The notes under the pieces were generated by a model. That model was not told the DNA's origin, did not search any database, and saw only the letters and a list, made by a program, of their open reading frames with translations. A stretch of DNA of 64,000 nt from the NCBI GenBank assembly GCA_965214025.1, contig CBDCAW010000004.1:186001-250000 (forward strand), given 5' to 3'. This document shows, piece after piece, positions 8,778 to 17,433 of this stretch. The stretch is from Granulosicoccus sp965214025 (lineage in GTDB: Bacteria; Pseudomonadota; Gammaproteobacteria; Granulosicoccales; Granulosicoccaceae). Numbering within the stretch: the first letter of the stretch is position 1; the number at the start of each line of letters is the position of its first letter. A program made the position numbers and the translations under genes.

Positions 8778-8850
8778 TCCCGGGCTGCCATTTCGCTGCG
8801 AGGGCCTGCTTGCCGTATTATTGCCTGCGACCCGTTCGTTGAAGATACCC

Positions 8851-9096
8851 ATGGCCATCAAGACCCGTTTCTTCGCCAGCATGCGTGAGCAGCAACCGAA
8901 TGCGGCCAGTGAGGTGGATGTCGGAAGTCTTGCCGGTACGATCCATACCGTGAAGGATGTGTGGGTAGCCGCGACGGGCCAGGAACTGATGCCGGAGCAG
9001 GTGTTGTGCTCGGTCAACCTGGAACATCGCGAACCGGGAGACACCGTTCACGATGGAGACGAGGTGGCCTTCTTTCCGCAAGTCACCGGCGGGTAG
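8851..9096 (+). CDS. moaD: Molybdopterin synthase small subunit MoaD
   Basis: 81 residues from the ATG at 8851 (MAIKTRFFASMREQQPNAAS). It is a ubiquitin-like fold protein ending in the required Gly-Gly (FFPQVTGG), which is thiocarboxylated and delivers sulfur to precursor Z. CSVNLEH and GDTVHDGDEVAFFP are typical. An upstream in-frame ATG at 8773 would add 26 residues unlike any MoaD, so I reject it. moaE follows 41 bases later. Confidence 0.93.
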   Translation: MAIKTRFFASMREQQPNAASEVDVGSLAGTIHTVKDVWVAATGQELMPEQVLCSVNLEHREPGDTVHDGDEVAFFPQVTGG

Positions 9097-9137
9097 ATGA
9101 GAAAGAACCGATCCATCTGTCAGTCGTACCGGTAGTC

Positions 9138-9572
9138 ATGGCTGTCAAGATTTATACCCGGAGTTTCGATCCCGCTGCCGAGATCGCTCAGTTCGAAGCC
9201 ACACTGCCGGTCGGTGGGTTTGGTGCAACTGCGAGCTTCATCGGCACCATGCGCGACATCAACGAGGATGACGAGGTTACCGGCATGATGCTGGAGCACT
9301 ATCCGGGCATGACGGAGAAGGAACTTGCGACCATCATCGGCGAGGCACACGCCACCTTGCCCATCATCGACGCATTGATCGTTCACCGCGTGGGCGAACT
9401 GATACCCGGTGAGCCCATCGTGCTGACGGCAGTGTGGTCACAGCACCGCGCCGCCGCCTTCGATGCCTGCCGCTTCCTGATGGAGGCGCTGAAGAGCCGA
9501 GCGCCCTTCTGGAAGAAGGAGCGGCTGGCCGATGGCAGCGAACGGTGGGTGACCCGCAATACCGATGGATGA
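9138..9572 (+). CDS. moaE: Molybdopterin synthase large subunit MoaE
   Basis: 144 residues from MAVKIYTRSFDPAAEIAQFE. MoaE binds cyclic pyranopterin monophosphate and, with MoaD, inserts the dithiolene sulfurs. FIGTMRDINEDDEVTGMMLE, HYPGMTEKEL, IVHRVGELIPGE and the late SRAPFWKKE with the active-site Lys identify it. It sits 41 bases downstream of moaD in the same transcript. The stop is followed by the convergent gloA after 83 bases. Confidence 0.95.
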   Translation: MAVKIYTRSFDPAAEIAQFEATLPVGGFGATASFIGTMRDINEDDEVTGMMLEHYPGMTEKELATIIGEAHATLPIIDALIVHRVGELIPGEPIVLTAVWSQHRAAAFDACRFLMEALKSRAPFWKKERLADGSERWVTRNTDG

Positions 9573-9655
9573 ATTCGACCATTCGAATGCCGAGCAACGC
9601 TGCTGGGCAGATGAATGAATCGCGCGGGGTGATATCTCAATTGCTGAACGAACCT

Positions 9656-10111
9656 CTACCAGCTACCGGTATTCTCCATGCTCTTCCACGGCTCGGCGGG
9701 CTCCAGGGCATCACCTGCTTGCAGTAGTTCGAAGGAAATTCCGTCGGGCGAACGCACGAATGCCATGTGGCCATCACGTGGTGGGCGGTTGATGGTGACG
9801 CCGCCTTTCTGCAGTTTCTCGCAGGTGTCGTAAATGTTGTCCACGGTATAGGCCAGATGGCCGAAGTTACGGCCGCCTTCGTAGCGCTCGGGCTCCTTGC
9901 CCTCTTCCGGCCAGTTGTAGGTCAGTTCGATCATCGGCGCCTTCTCGGCGTTCGCCCGGCCTTCGTCTTCGCCGGCAGCCAGGAAGATCAGGGTGAACTT
10001 GCCCTTCTCGCTATCCTTGCGGCTGATCTCCGTCATGCCCATCAGATTGCAGTAGAAGTTCAAGCTCGCATCGATGTCTTCGACGCGGACCATGGTGTGC
10101 AGGTATTTCAT
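9656..10111 (-). CDS. gloA: Lactoylglutathione lyase (glyoxalase I)
   Basis: 151 residues, start ATG at 10111 with GGAAAC upstream. A single-module glyoxalase I that converts the methylglyoxal-glutathione hemithioacetal to S-lactoylglutathione. Metal ligands appear as His5 (MKYLHTMVRVEDIDAS), Glu62 (MIELTYNW), His85 (FGHLAYTVDNIYDTCE) and Glu138 (GISFELLQ). A longer frame reaches 10351 but the added 80 residues have no glyoxalase character. Its position next to glycerol genes is sensible, as glycerol and triose phosphate metabolism generates methylglyoxal. It lies after the glp terminator and so is probably separately expressed. Confidence 0.94.
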   Translation of the reverse strand: MKYLHTMVRVEDIDASLNFYCNLMGMTEISRKDSEKGKFTLIFLAAGEDEGRANAEKAPMIELTYNWPEEGKEPERYEGGRNFGHLAYTVDNIYDTCEKLQKGGVTINRPPRDGHMAFVRSPDGISFELLQAGDALEPAEPWKSMENTGSW

Positions 10112-10203
10112 GAGTTTCCAGGGTGATCGAGTTTTGGTGTGGTGGACAAGGTGCGTCTGGCCGAGACGTTTCTCAAACATCACCGGCATGAACATCCTGT
10201 CAC

Positions 10204-10253
10204 GAAAAATCATCGGATATCGCCCTGCCTCAAGGCTTCTGGCAATACCCGAT
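10204..10253 (-). terminator. Rho-independent terminator of the glp operon
   Basis: On the minus-strand RNA, AUCGGGUAUUGCC pairs with GGCGAUAUCCGAU over 13 positions, two of them G-U, around a loop that contains a small GCC/GGC helix. It is followed by GATTTTTCG. It starts 15 bases after the glpV stop. Confidence 0.75.
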
Positions 10254-10268
10254 GACGTTACCGACCGG

Positions 10269-11984
10269 CTACTTCCAGCTTTCGACCAGTTCGTCGTAGC
10301 CGATGGTTTCAGGCTCGGGCTTTTCGTTGTCGAGCTTCGGCTTCGGCGCACCGGGCTGATCGAACCAGTACTGCGGATCTTCCTCTTCGTTCAGCTTCGG
10401 ACCGTACTCGCCCTGAATGCCAGCACGTTCCAGGCGTGACAATATTTTCTCCTGAGCTTCGCAGAGTGCATCCATGGCTTCCTGTGGTGATTTTGCACCC
10501 GAAGCCGCATCACCGATGTTCTGCCACCACAGCTGTGCCAGTTTCGGATAGTCGGGTACGTTGGTACCGGTAGGCGACCACTGCACACGGGCCGGTGAGC
10601 GATAGAACTCGACCAGTCCGCCCAGTTTCGATGCCCGTTCGGTGAAGCTGTCGTCCTGGATCGAGCTTTCGCGGATGAAGGTCAAACCCACGTGCGACTT
10701 CTTCAGATCCACAGTCTTGGAGGTCACGAACTGGGCGTACAGCCAAGCCGCCTGAGCACGGTCGGTGGGCGTGGATTCCAGCAGTGTCCATGAGCCGGCA
10801 TCCTGATAGCCCAGCTTCTGGCCTTCTTCCCAATACGCACCGTGCGGGCTCGGCGCCATGCGCCATTTCGGCGAACCCTCCTCGTCCACTACCGGAATAC
10901 CGTCCTTCACCATGTCGGCAGTGAACGCGGTATACCAGAACATCTGCTGGGCGACGTTGCCCTGCGCCGGTACCGGTCCGGATTCACCGAACGTCATGCC
11001 GGCAGCTTCCGGTGGTGCATAGGCATTCAGCCAGTCGATGTACTTCTGGATCGCGTAGACCGAGGCCGGGCCATTGGTGTCACCACCACGTGCAACGCAT
11101 GAGCCGACGGGTTGGCTGTTCTCGTTGACGCGGATGCCCCATTCGTCCACCGGCAGGCCATTCGGCTCACCCTTGTCGCCGTTTCCAGCCATCGACAGCC
11201 ACGCATCGGTGAAGCGCCAGCCAAGCGATGGGTCTTTCTTGCCGTAGTCCATGTGGCCGTAGACTTTCTTCCCATCGATCTCGCGACCGGTGAAGAACTC
11301 GGCGATGTCTTCGTAAGCGGACCAGTTGACCGGCACACCCAGGTCGTAGCCGTACTTCTCCTTGAAATCCGCCTGGTTCTTTTCATCGTTGAACCAGTCG
11401 TAGCGGAACCAATAGAGGTTGGCGAACTGCTGCGTGGGCAACTGGTACAGCTTGTCGTCGGGGCCGGTGGTGAAATCCAGGCCGATGAAATCATCCAGGT
11501 CAAGGGTCGGGGATGTGACATCCTTGCCGTCGCCTGCCATCCAGTCCGTGAGGTTTCTCGCCTGCTGGTACCGCCAGTGTGTACCGATCAGATCGGAATC
11601 GTTGACGTAGGCGTCGTAGATGTTGTTCCCCGACTGCATCTGCGTCTGCAGCTTCTCCACCACATCGCCCTCACCGATCAGGTCGTGGGTGACGTTGATG
11701 CCGGTGATGTCGCTGAACGCCTTGGCCAGCGTCTTGGCTTCGTATTCGTGCGTCGTGATCGTCTCCGACACCACCTTGATGTCCATGCCTTCGAAGGGCT
11801 TGGCAGCGTCGACGAACCATTGCATTTCTGCCTTCTGCTCGTCGGGGCTGAGCGTCGACATGTCGCCGATCTCGTCGGCGATGAATTTCTCCGCCGCTGC
11901 CATGTCGGCCTGTGCCACGGGAACGATTCCCGTACACACCGCCGCCGCGACCGCGGTCAGAGTGAATCTTACTGTACGCATCAA
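10269..11984 (-). CDS. glpV: Glycerol ABC transporter, periplasmic binding protein
   Basis: 571 residues with a Sec signal (about 1-26, cleaved after AQA). A large family 1 extracellular solute-binding protein. FSDITGINVTHDLIGEGDVV, NIYDAYVNDSDLIGTHWRYQ, GWRFTDAWLSMAGNGDKGEP and QDAGSWTLLE are hallmarks of the GlpV/UgpB-like glycerol binder. The assignment rests mainly on the gene order glpR-glpS-glpT-glpP-glpQ-glpU-glpV with glpK, the same order described for the Rhizobium leguminosarum glycerol importer. It is the last gene of the operon, 129 bases after glpU and followed by a terminator. The ligand is inferred, not shown. Confidence 0.88.
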   Translation of the reverse strand: MMRTVRFTLTAVAAAVCTGIVPVAQADMAAAEKFIADEIGDMSTLSPDEQKAEMQWFVDAAKPFEGMDIKVVSETITTHEYEAKTLAKAFSDITGINVTHDLIGEGDVVEKLQTQMQSGNNIYDAYVNDSDLIGTHWRYQQARNLTDWMAGDGKDVTSPTLDLDDFIGLDFTTGPDDKLYQLPTQQFANLYWFRYDWFNDEKNQADFKEKYGYDLGVPVNWSAYEDIAEFFTGREIDGKKVYGHMDYGKKDPSLGWRFTDAWLSMAGNGDKGEPNGLPVDEWGIRVNENSQPVGSCVARGGDTNGPASVYAIQKYIDWLNAYAPPEAAGMTFGESGPVPAQGNVAQQMFWYTAFTADMVKDGIPVVDEEGSPKWRMAPSPHGAYWEEGQKLGYQDAGSWTLLESTPTDRAQAAWLYAQFVTSKTVDLKKSHVGLTFIRESSIQDDSFTERASKLGGLVEFYRSPARVQWSPTGTNVPDYPKLAQLWWQNIGDAASGAKSPQEAMDALCEAQEKILSRLERAGIQGEYGPKLNEEEDPQYWFDQPGAPKPKLDNEKPEPETIGYDELVESWK

Positions 11985-12113
11985 CTACTCCTCGATTTTC
12001 AAATGAAAGAAACCACGGACTTCGATGAGCCCTTGTGGCCAGACCAGCGCCCTGCAACCCTGATCGTGCGATTGCAACGATCACGGTCGCAGGGCAGTAG
12101 ACGAAACAGGGCA

Positions 12114-12395
12114 CTAAACGAACACGAACACCAGCAGCGCGAACACCAGCGATATACCCATCGCAACAGGCAGGTTCGTACCGACCAGCCCGAGCCAGGC
12201 CAGATGGATGAAGGCGCTGCCCAGCAGCGACAGGAACAGCCGGTCCCCCCGAGTGGTCTCGAAACGCAGGATGCCATTACGAGGACCACCGCCCGGTCTC
12301 ACGACCTCCCATAGCGTCATCAGTACCAGCAAGCCGAGAATCGTCAGGAAGAAGATCGCCGTGGGCAGGGTCCACGCCATCCATGAAAGATCCAT
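12114..12395 (-). CDS. glpU: Small two-helix membrane protein GlpU (DUF2160-like)
   Basis: 93 residues: MDLSWMAWTLPTAIFFLTIL, a loop with TLWEVVRPGGGPRNGILRFE and TTRGDRLFLSLLGSAF, then a second hydrophobic half. The WE..RPGG..R.GIL..ETTRGDRLF pattern is that of the DUF2160 protein encoded between the second permease and the binding protein in GlpSTPQUV-type operons. Its ATG overlaps the glpQ stop (TGATG). The role is unknown; in the Rhizobium system it is called GlpU. A longer frame upstream runs inside glpQ and is a shadow. Confidence 0.85.
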   Translation of the reverse strand: MDLSWMAWTLPTAIFFLTILGLLVLMTLWEVVRPGGGPRNGILRFETTRGDRLFLSLLGSAFIHLAWLGLVGTNLPVAMGISLVFALLVFVFV

Positions 12396-13417
12396 CACAC
12401 CCTCCCCAGCGCGAAGCCCTTCGCGATGTAGTTGCGCACGAAATAGATGACCAGCGCACCCGGAATGATCGTGAGTACACCCGCCGCGGCGAGCACTCCC
12501 CAATCGAGTCCGGAGGCCGACACGGTTCGCGTCATGGTGGCGGTGATCGGCTTCGCGTTGGTCACCGTCAGGGTGCGGGCGATCAACAGCTCGACCCACG
12601 AGAACATGAAGCAGAAGAACGCCGCCACACCGATACCCGAGGCGATCAATGGCGTGAATATCTTGATGAAGAACTTCGGGAAGGAGTAACCGTCGATGTA
12701 GGCGGTTTCGTCGATTTCGCGCGGAATGCCCGACATGAAACCTTCGAGAATCCACACGGCCAGCGGCACGTTGAACAGGCAATGGGCAAGTGCGACCGCT
12801 ATATGTGTATCGATCAGTCCGAAGGCCGAGTAGAGCTGGAAGAACGGCAGGGCGAAGACCGCGGGTGGTGCCATGCGATTGGTCAGCAGCCAGAAGAACA
12901 GATGCTTGTCGCCGAGGAAGCGATACCGGCTGAACGCATAGGCAGCCGGCAGCGCCACCAGCAGGGAGATGATGGTGTTCATCACCACGTAGATGATCGA
13001 ATTGATGTACCCGTTGTACCAGGAAGGATCGCTGAAGATCACTGCGTAGTTGGCCAGCGTCGGATCGCTCGGGAACAGGGTAAACGAGGAGAGGATTTCC
13101 CGATTGGTCTTGAAGCTCATGTTGACCAGCCAGTAGATGGGCAGCATCAGGAACACGATATACAGGGTTGGCACCAGCCAGCGGGCCGGGCTTCGCTTGC
13201 CGGTGCGGCTGGTATCGCGAATATTCTCCAGGCTGATGTAATTGGAGCCGGCAGTGCGTGCCAGGCCCGGCTTGTCGGCTACCACCTGTGCCGGCACCTC
13301 GGCAGGGCTGACCATCTCCGAGGTGCCGCCGGCAGGTTCACCAGGCAGGCCGCCTCCCGTGGTTGCCGGCGTATCTGACGGCGTGGCTGCCGGGCTGTCC
13401 GGTATGCGCCGGGTCAT
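12395..13417 (-). CDS. glpQ: Glycerol ABC transporter permease GlpQ
   Basis: 340 residues. The ATG at 13417 overlaps the glpP stop as ATGA, which fixes the start although the frame is open further. The N-terminal about 75 residues are Pro/Thr/Gly-rich and probably disordered, an unusual extension. Then follow six transmembrane segments of a CarB/MalG-like permease with the EAA loop ETAYIDGYSFPKFFIKIFTP contacting an ATPase. YNGYINSIIYVVMNTIISLL and FSRYRFLGDKHLFFWLLTNR are typical of the MalG branch. It forms the channel with GlpP. Confidence 0.9.
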   Translation of the reverse strand: MTRRIPDSPAATPSDTPATTGGGLPGEPAGGTSEMVSPAEVPAQVVADKPGLARTAGSNYISLENIRDTSRTGKRSPARWLVPTLYIVFLMLPIYWLVNMSFKTNREILSSFTLFPSDPTLANYAVIFSDPSWYNGYINSIIYVVMNTIISLLVALPAAYAFSRYRFLGDKHLFFWLLTNRMAPPAVFALPFFQLYSAFGLIDTHIAVALAHCLFNVPLAVWILEGFMSGIPREIDETAYIDGYSFPKFFIKIFTPLIASGIGVAAFFCFMFSWVELLIARTLTVTNAKPITATMTRTVSASGLDWGVLAAAGVLTIIPGALVIYFVRNYIAKGFALGRV

Positions 13418-14298
13418 TGCGCCTGCCCCTTCTGCCCGTCGTCCGCGTCCATCGTTGTCATGACCGTATAGAACACCCAGGAGAGCAGCAGGATGATCAG
13501 GAAGTAGATCAGCGACATCGCAGCCGCAGGCCCCAGATCGAACTGGCCGATGGCGGTTTTCACCAGATCGATGGAGAGAAACGTCGTGGAATTGCCGGGG
13601 CCACCACCGGTGAGCACGAACGGTTCGGTATAGATCATGAAGCTGTCCATGAATCGCAGCAGCACGGCGATCAGCAACACGCGCTTCATCTTGGGCAACT
13701 GTATGTAGCGGAACACGCTCCAGCGCGAGGCGCCGTCGATGCGCGCGGCCTGATAATAAGCTTCCGGTATGGATACCAGGCCCGCATAGCACAGCAATAC
13801 CACAAGACTGGTCCAGTGCCACACATCCATCACCACCACCGTGATCCAGGCATCGAGCCAGTCTCGCGCGTAGTTGTACGGGATGCCCAGTTCGGCCAGC
13901 GTATGGCCGAGCAGGCCGATGTCGCGGCGGCCGAACACCTGCCAGATGGTGCCCACCACATTCCATGGAATGAGCAACGGCAGAGCCATCAGGATCAGGC
14001 AGACCGGTACCCATATGCCCTTGCGCGGCATTGCCAGTGCGATGCAGATACCCAGCGGCACCTCAATGGACAGGATGATCGCCGAGAACAACAGGTTGCG
14101 GCCCAACGCATCATGGAACCGCTCGGACGTCAGTACGTCGGTGAACCATTCGGTGCCGGCCCAGAAGAACTGGTTGTTACCGAAGGAATCCTGTACCGAA
14201 TAGTTGACCACCGTCATCAGCGGGATCACTGCACTAAAGGCCACCAGCAGCACCACCGGCAGCACGAAGAACCAGGCCCTGTTGTCGAAAGGTTTCAT
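13414..14298 (-). CDS. glpP: Glycerol ABC transporter permease GlpP
   Basis: 294 residues, six transmembrane segments of the MalF/UgpA-like branch. The EAA loop reads YYQAARIDGASRWSVFRYIQ followed by LP. The N-terminal helix and periplasmic stretch (NYSVQDSFGNNQFFWAGTEW) are typical of the short MalF-type subunit. Start and stop overlap its neighbours by ATGA on both sides, so it is translationally coupled to glpT and glpQ. Confidence 0.9.
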   Translation of the reverse strand: MKPFDNRAWFFVLPVVLLVAFSAVIPLMTVVNYSVQDSFGNNQFFWAGTEWFTDVLTSERFHDALGRNLLFSAIILSIEVPLGICIALAMPRKGIWVPVCLILMALPLLIPWNVVGTIWQVFGRRDIGLLGHTLAELGIPYNYARDWLDAWITVVVMDVWHWTSLVVLLCYAGLVSIPEAYYQAARIDGASRWSVFRYIQLPKMKRVLLIAVLLRFMDSFMIYTEPFVLTGGGPGNSTTFLSIDLVKTAIGQFDLGPAAAMSLIYFLIILLLSWVFYTVMTTMDADDGQKGQAQ

Positions 14299-15377
14299 GC
14301 CGAGGCCACCCGATGCGAGTTCCGATAGAGATTGATGCGCGCAGGCTCGAGAATCACCGCTGCCTCCGACGGTACTTCTGCGCCTTCGGGCATCACGGCA
14401 TCGACCGACAATCCGGCCAGCTCGCCGCGCACGATCTTCTCGCGGCCGATATCCTCCACCGTGCGGATCCGATAGGGCAGCGCATTCTCGTGCTGCCCGG
14501 CAGCCGGCACCACTTTCACGAATTCCGGCCGAATTCCCAGCTCCACCTCTCCGGACAGGTCGGGGTAGTGGCGCGAGAGGAGGATGCTATGGCCGTCGAG
14601 CCGAACGGCGTTGCCATCGAAGTGCCCCGGCAGGATGTTCATGCCCGGCGATCCGATGAAGTAACCGACGAAGGTATGCTCCGGCCGATCGAACAGCTCC
14701 TCCGGCGTGCCTATCTGCACCACTTCGCCGTCGTACATCACCACCACCTTGTCAGCGAAGGTCAGGGCTTCGGTCTGGTCATGGGTCACGTAGATCATGG
14801 TGTGGTTGAACTGCCGGTGCAGCTCCTTGAGCTTGGTGCGCAGCTGCCACTTCATGTGCGGGTCGATCACGGTGAGCGGCTCGTCGAACAGGATCGCGTT
14901 GACGTCGTAGCGCACCAGCCCCCGGCCCAGCGAAATCTTCTGTTTCTCGTCGGCGGTGAGCCCCTGGGCCCGCCGGTTCGCCTTGTCGGCCAGGTCGAGC
15001 ACGCTCAGCATCTCGGTGACACGCTTGTCGATCTCCGGCTTTACCACACCACGGTTGGCCAGTGGAAAGGCGAGGTTCTGGGCGACCGTCATGGTGTCGT
15101 AGATCACCGGAAACTGGAACACCTGGGCAATGTTGCGCTGCTCCGGCGTGAGCAATGTGACATCGTTGTCGTCGAAGCGGATATGCCCGGTGGATGGCAC
15201 CAGCAAACCCGAGATGATGTTCAGCAGCGTGGTCTTGCCGCAACCGGACGGGCCGAGCAGCGCATAGGCACCGCCGTCTTCCCATTGGTAATCGATCTGC
15301 TTGAGGGCGAAATCGGCATCGTTCGCGGGTTTCGGCAGGTAGGAATGCGCGAGCTGATCGAGCGTGATGCTAGCCAT
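14295..15377 (-). CDS. glpT: Glycerol ABC transporter ATPase GlpT
   Basis: 360 residues from the ATG at 15377, overlapping the end of glpS by 8 bases. It has Walker A GPSGCGKTT (42-50), a Q-loop (QFPVIYDTMTV), Walker B with catalytic Glu (AILFDEP, Glu166) and an H-loop His199 in YVTHDQTEAL. The C-terminal third is the MalK-type regulatory OB-like domain. The signature motif is degenerate: where LSGGQ is expected it reads LTADEKQK (140-147). A longer frame extends upstream inside glpS and is not the start. The name is that of the ABC subunit and not the glycerol-3-phosphate antiporter. Confidence 0.9.
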   Translation of the reverse strand: MASITLDQLAHSYLPKPANDADFALKQIDYQWEDGGAYALLGPSGCGKTTLLNIISGLLVPSTGHIRFDDNDVTLLTPEQRNIAQVFQFPVIYDTMTVAQNLAFPLANRGVVKPEIDKRVTEMLSVLDLADKANRRAQGLTADEKQKISLGRGLVRYDVNAILFDEPLTVIDPHMKWQLRTKLKELHRQFNHTMIYVTHDQTEALTFADKVVVMYDGEVVQIGTPEELFDRPEHTFVGYFIGSPGMNILPGHFDGNAVRLDGHSILLSRHYPDLSGEVELGIRPEFVKVVPAAGQHENALPYRIRTVEDIGREKIVRGELAGLSVDAVMPEGAEVPSEAAVILEPARINLYRNSHRVASA

Positions 15378-16500
15378 GTGCGACGCTGCCCTTCGTATGG
15401 CCACCATCGGTGCGGCCGGCAGGCGCCGAGGTTGCCGGTATCGACGGTGCCCGCTCCAGACGGCCATCGGCCGCGAACACGTACAGCGACGCCGGGTCGA
15501 AGTACACCTCGATGTCGGTGCCGGGATCGATCCGGTGAACACCGTGCGCCAGCACCACCCAGTCGTTCTGCTGGACACGCACATGCAGGTAGGTTTCCGA
15601 ACCCGTGATCTCGCTGGTCCCCACCCTTGCCGGCAGGCTGATCGAGTGCCGATGCGTTGCGCTCAGAAGGATGTGATGCGCACGCAGGCCGAGCACCCGC
15701 GGCCCGTCGCCGAGTTGCAGGTCGGGCACGTTCACGGTGGCATCACCAATCTGCAGGCGCGACCCTGCCAGCGCGGCTTCGGCAGTATTCAACGGCGGGT
15801 CGGCGAAGGTCTGGGCGGTGAGCAGATCGGCCGGCTGGTTGTACACCGTCAGTGTGTCGCCGAACTGGGTGACACGCCCCTGCGAGAGTGCCGCCGTTCG
15901 GCCACCGAGCAGCAGTGCCTCGTGCGGCTCGGTGGTCGCGTAGACGAACACGGCACCGGATTCCTCGAACAGCCTGGGTAGCTCCACTCGCAGCTCCTCA
16001 CGCAACTTGTAGTCGAGATTGGCCAGCGGTTCGTCGAGCAGCACCAGCTTCGCGTTCTTCACCAGCGCCCGAGCCAGAGCGGTGCGCTGCTGCTGGCCAC
16101 CGGAAAGATTCAGGGGCGTACGATCGAGGAAGGGTTCCAGCTTCAGCAGGGCGGCGGCTTCACGCACCTTTCGATCGATGACCGGTTTCGACTCGCCGGC
16201 GATACGCATGGGCGAGGCGATGTTTTCGTACACGGTGAGCCCGGGATAGTTGATGAACTGCTGATAGACCATCGCAACGTCACGCTGGCGTACCGACTTG
16301 CCGGTCACATCCTGCCCATCGACCAGCACCTTGCCGCCGGTAGGCTTGTCGAGCCCGGCCATGAGACGCATCAGGGTGGTCTTGCCGCTCAGCGTGGGGC
16401 CGAGCAAGATGTTCACCGTACCGGGCTCGAGCCTGAGCGAAACGTCATCTATGTGCAGCTCCGTGCCGGACTGCTTGCTGACGTTGACGAGTTCGAGCAT
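15370..16500 (-). CDS. glpS: Glycerol ABC transporter ATPase GlpS
   Basis: 376 residues, ATG at 16500 with GGAG upstream. Walker A is GPTLSGKTT (34-42), the signature NLSGGQQQR is intact (132-136), and Walker B is LVLLDEP with Glu157. At the H-loop the sequence reads YATTEPHEA (187-195), so Thr190 occupies the usual His position. The C-terminal domain is MalK-like. With GlpT it should form a heterodimer energising GlpP/GlpQ. First gene of the transporter operon, 110 bases downstream of glpR. Confidence 0.9.
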   Translation of the reverse strand: MLELVNVSKQSGTELHIDDVSLRLEPGTVNILLGPTLSGKTTLMRLMAGLDKPTGGKVLVDGQDVTGKSVRQRDVAMVYQQFINYPGLTVYENIASPMRIAGESKPVIDRKVREAAALLKLEPFLDRTPLNLSGGQQQRTALARALVKNAKLVLLDEPLANLDYKLREELRVELPRLFEESGAVFVYATTEPHEALLLGGRTAALSQGRVTQFGDTLTVYNQPADLLTAQTFADPPLNTAEAALAGSRLQIGDATVNVPDLQLGDGPRVLGLRAHHILLSATHRHSISLPARVGTSEITGSETYLHVRVQQNDWVVLAHGVHRIDPGTDIEVYFDPASLYVFAADGRLERAPSIPATSAPAGRTDGGHTKGSVAHG

Positions 16501-16520
16501 CGGATCTCCGAGCGAGCCGC

Positions 16521-16544
16521 CGATCAGCGGGACGATCAGCGGGA
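16521..16544. repeat. 12-bp tandem duplication in the glpS leader
   Basis: CGATCAGCGGGA occurs twice head to tail without mismatch, between the predicted promoter and the ribosome binding site of glpS. Confidence 0.6.
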
Positions 16545-16552
16545 TGGAATGT

Positions 16553-16594
16553 ATTTTCGCTTGTCACGTTACTTGTGGGAAAAACGCTAGTCAA
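16553..16594 (-). promoter_or_regulatory. Predicted glpS promoter and GlpR-type site
   Basis: On the minus strand TTGACT (16594-16589), 17 bases, then TAACGT (16571-16566). The -35 is good, the -10 poor. Just downstream the plus strand reads TTTTCGCTTGTCAC (16554-16567), close to TTTCGCTTTGAC in the glpR/glpK gap. The shared TTTCGCTT block is a candidate GlpR half-site, as DeoR-family GlpR proteins favour TTTCG-rich repeats. Confidence 0.45.
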
Positions 16595-16610
16595 TCGAAT
16601 CTTGCAGTAA

Positions 16611-17426
16611 TCAGGCGACACGGCTGTCGTTGCCATCGCCGGAGTCGACGCGGAAAGAGCCCATAGGTCGCGCGGTTTCCACGTGGCGAATGTCCAGGTC
16701 CGCGAGCTGCTGGCGAAAGGCATCGTGTGGGCAACGGTCGGTCACGAACGTCTGCACCTGGGAGATGTGAGCGATGCGAACCGGTGCGGTTCGTTCGTGC
16801 TTGGTCACATCGGCGGCGAGTATCACGTGGCGAGCATTGCTGATGATGGCCTGTGCCACGCGCACCTCGCGGTAGTCGAAGTCGAGCAGCGAGCCGTCGG
16901 TATCGATGGCCGAAGCACCGATGACAGCGAAATCCACCTTGAACTGACTGATGAAGTCGACGGCGGCCTGCCCTACCACACCGCCATCCGAGCAACGTAC
17001 CTCACCGCCGGCGATGATCACCTGATTGCGCTCGCCCAGACGCAGCAGCGAAGCCACGTTGATGTTGTTGGTGATCACCATGAGCTGGCGATGCTGCACC
17101 AGTGCATGAGCCACCGCCTCGGTGGTGGTGCCGATATTGATGAACAGCGATGCCTTGTCTGGAATCAGGCCGGCCACGGCCTCGCCGATCGCACGCTTGG
17201 GCGCGGCGGCAATGACGCGGCGGGCTTCGTAGCTCATGTTCTCGACACCGGCGTTCAGCCGAGCCCCGCCGTGCACCCGCTCGAGCAGGCCGCTCGCGCA
17301 CAGTTCGTTCAGGTCCTTGCGAATTGTCTGCGGCGTGACATCGAAACGCCGTACGAGCGCTTCGACGGTCACGACGCCATCGAGCCTGGCAACGTCCAGT
17401 ATGGCACTCGAACGCGACTCACCCAT
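16611..17426 (-). CDS. glpR: DeoR-family glycerol regulon repressor GlpR
   Basis: 271 residues from the ATG at 17426 (MGESRSSAILDVARLDGVVT). The N-terminal winged helix has the DeoR pattern RFDVTPQTIRKDLNELCASG and LLERVHGGA. The remaining 200 residues are the sugar-phosphate sensing domain (LFINIGTTTEAVAHAL, GGEVRCSDGGVVG, DFAVIGASAIDTDGSLLDFD). Glycerol 3-phosphate is the expected inducer, by analogy with GlpR of other proteobacteria. It is divergent from glpK and upstream of glpS, both with TTTCGCTT-type motifs in front. Longer upstream frame rejected. Confidence 0.9.
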   Translation of the reverse strand: MGESRSSAILDVARLDGVVTVEALVRRFDVTPQTIRKDLNELCASGLLERVHGGARLNAGVENMSYEARRVIAAAPKRAIGEAVAGLIPDKASLFINIGTTTEAVAHALVQHRQLMVITNNINVASLLRLGERNQVIIAGGEVRCSDGGVVGQAAVDFISQFKVDFAVIGASAIDTDGSLLDFDYREVRVAQAIISNARHVILAADVTKHERTAPVRIAHISQVQTFVTDRCPHDAFRQQLADLDIRHVETARPMGSFRVDSGDGNDSRVA

Positions 17427-17433
17427 GCAACAA

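Noticed and set aside
13363..14328. Long plus-strand frames opposite glpP, glpT and glpS
   Set aside because: They are rich in His, Gln and Arg, as expected for antisense frames of GC-rich genes, and the opposite strand encodes clear transporter subunits.
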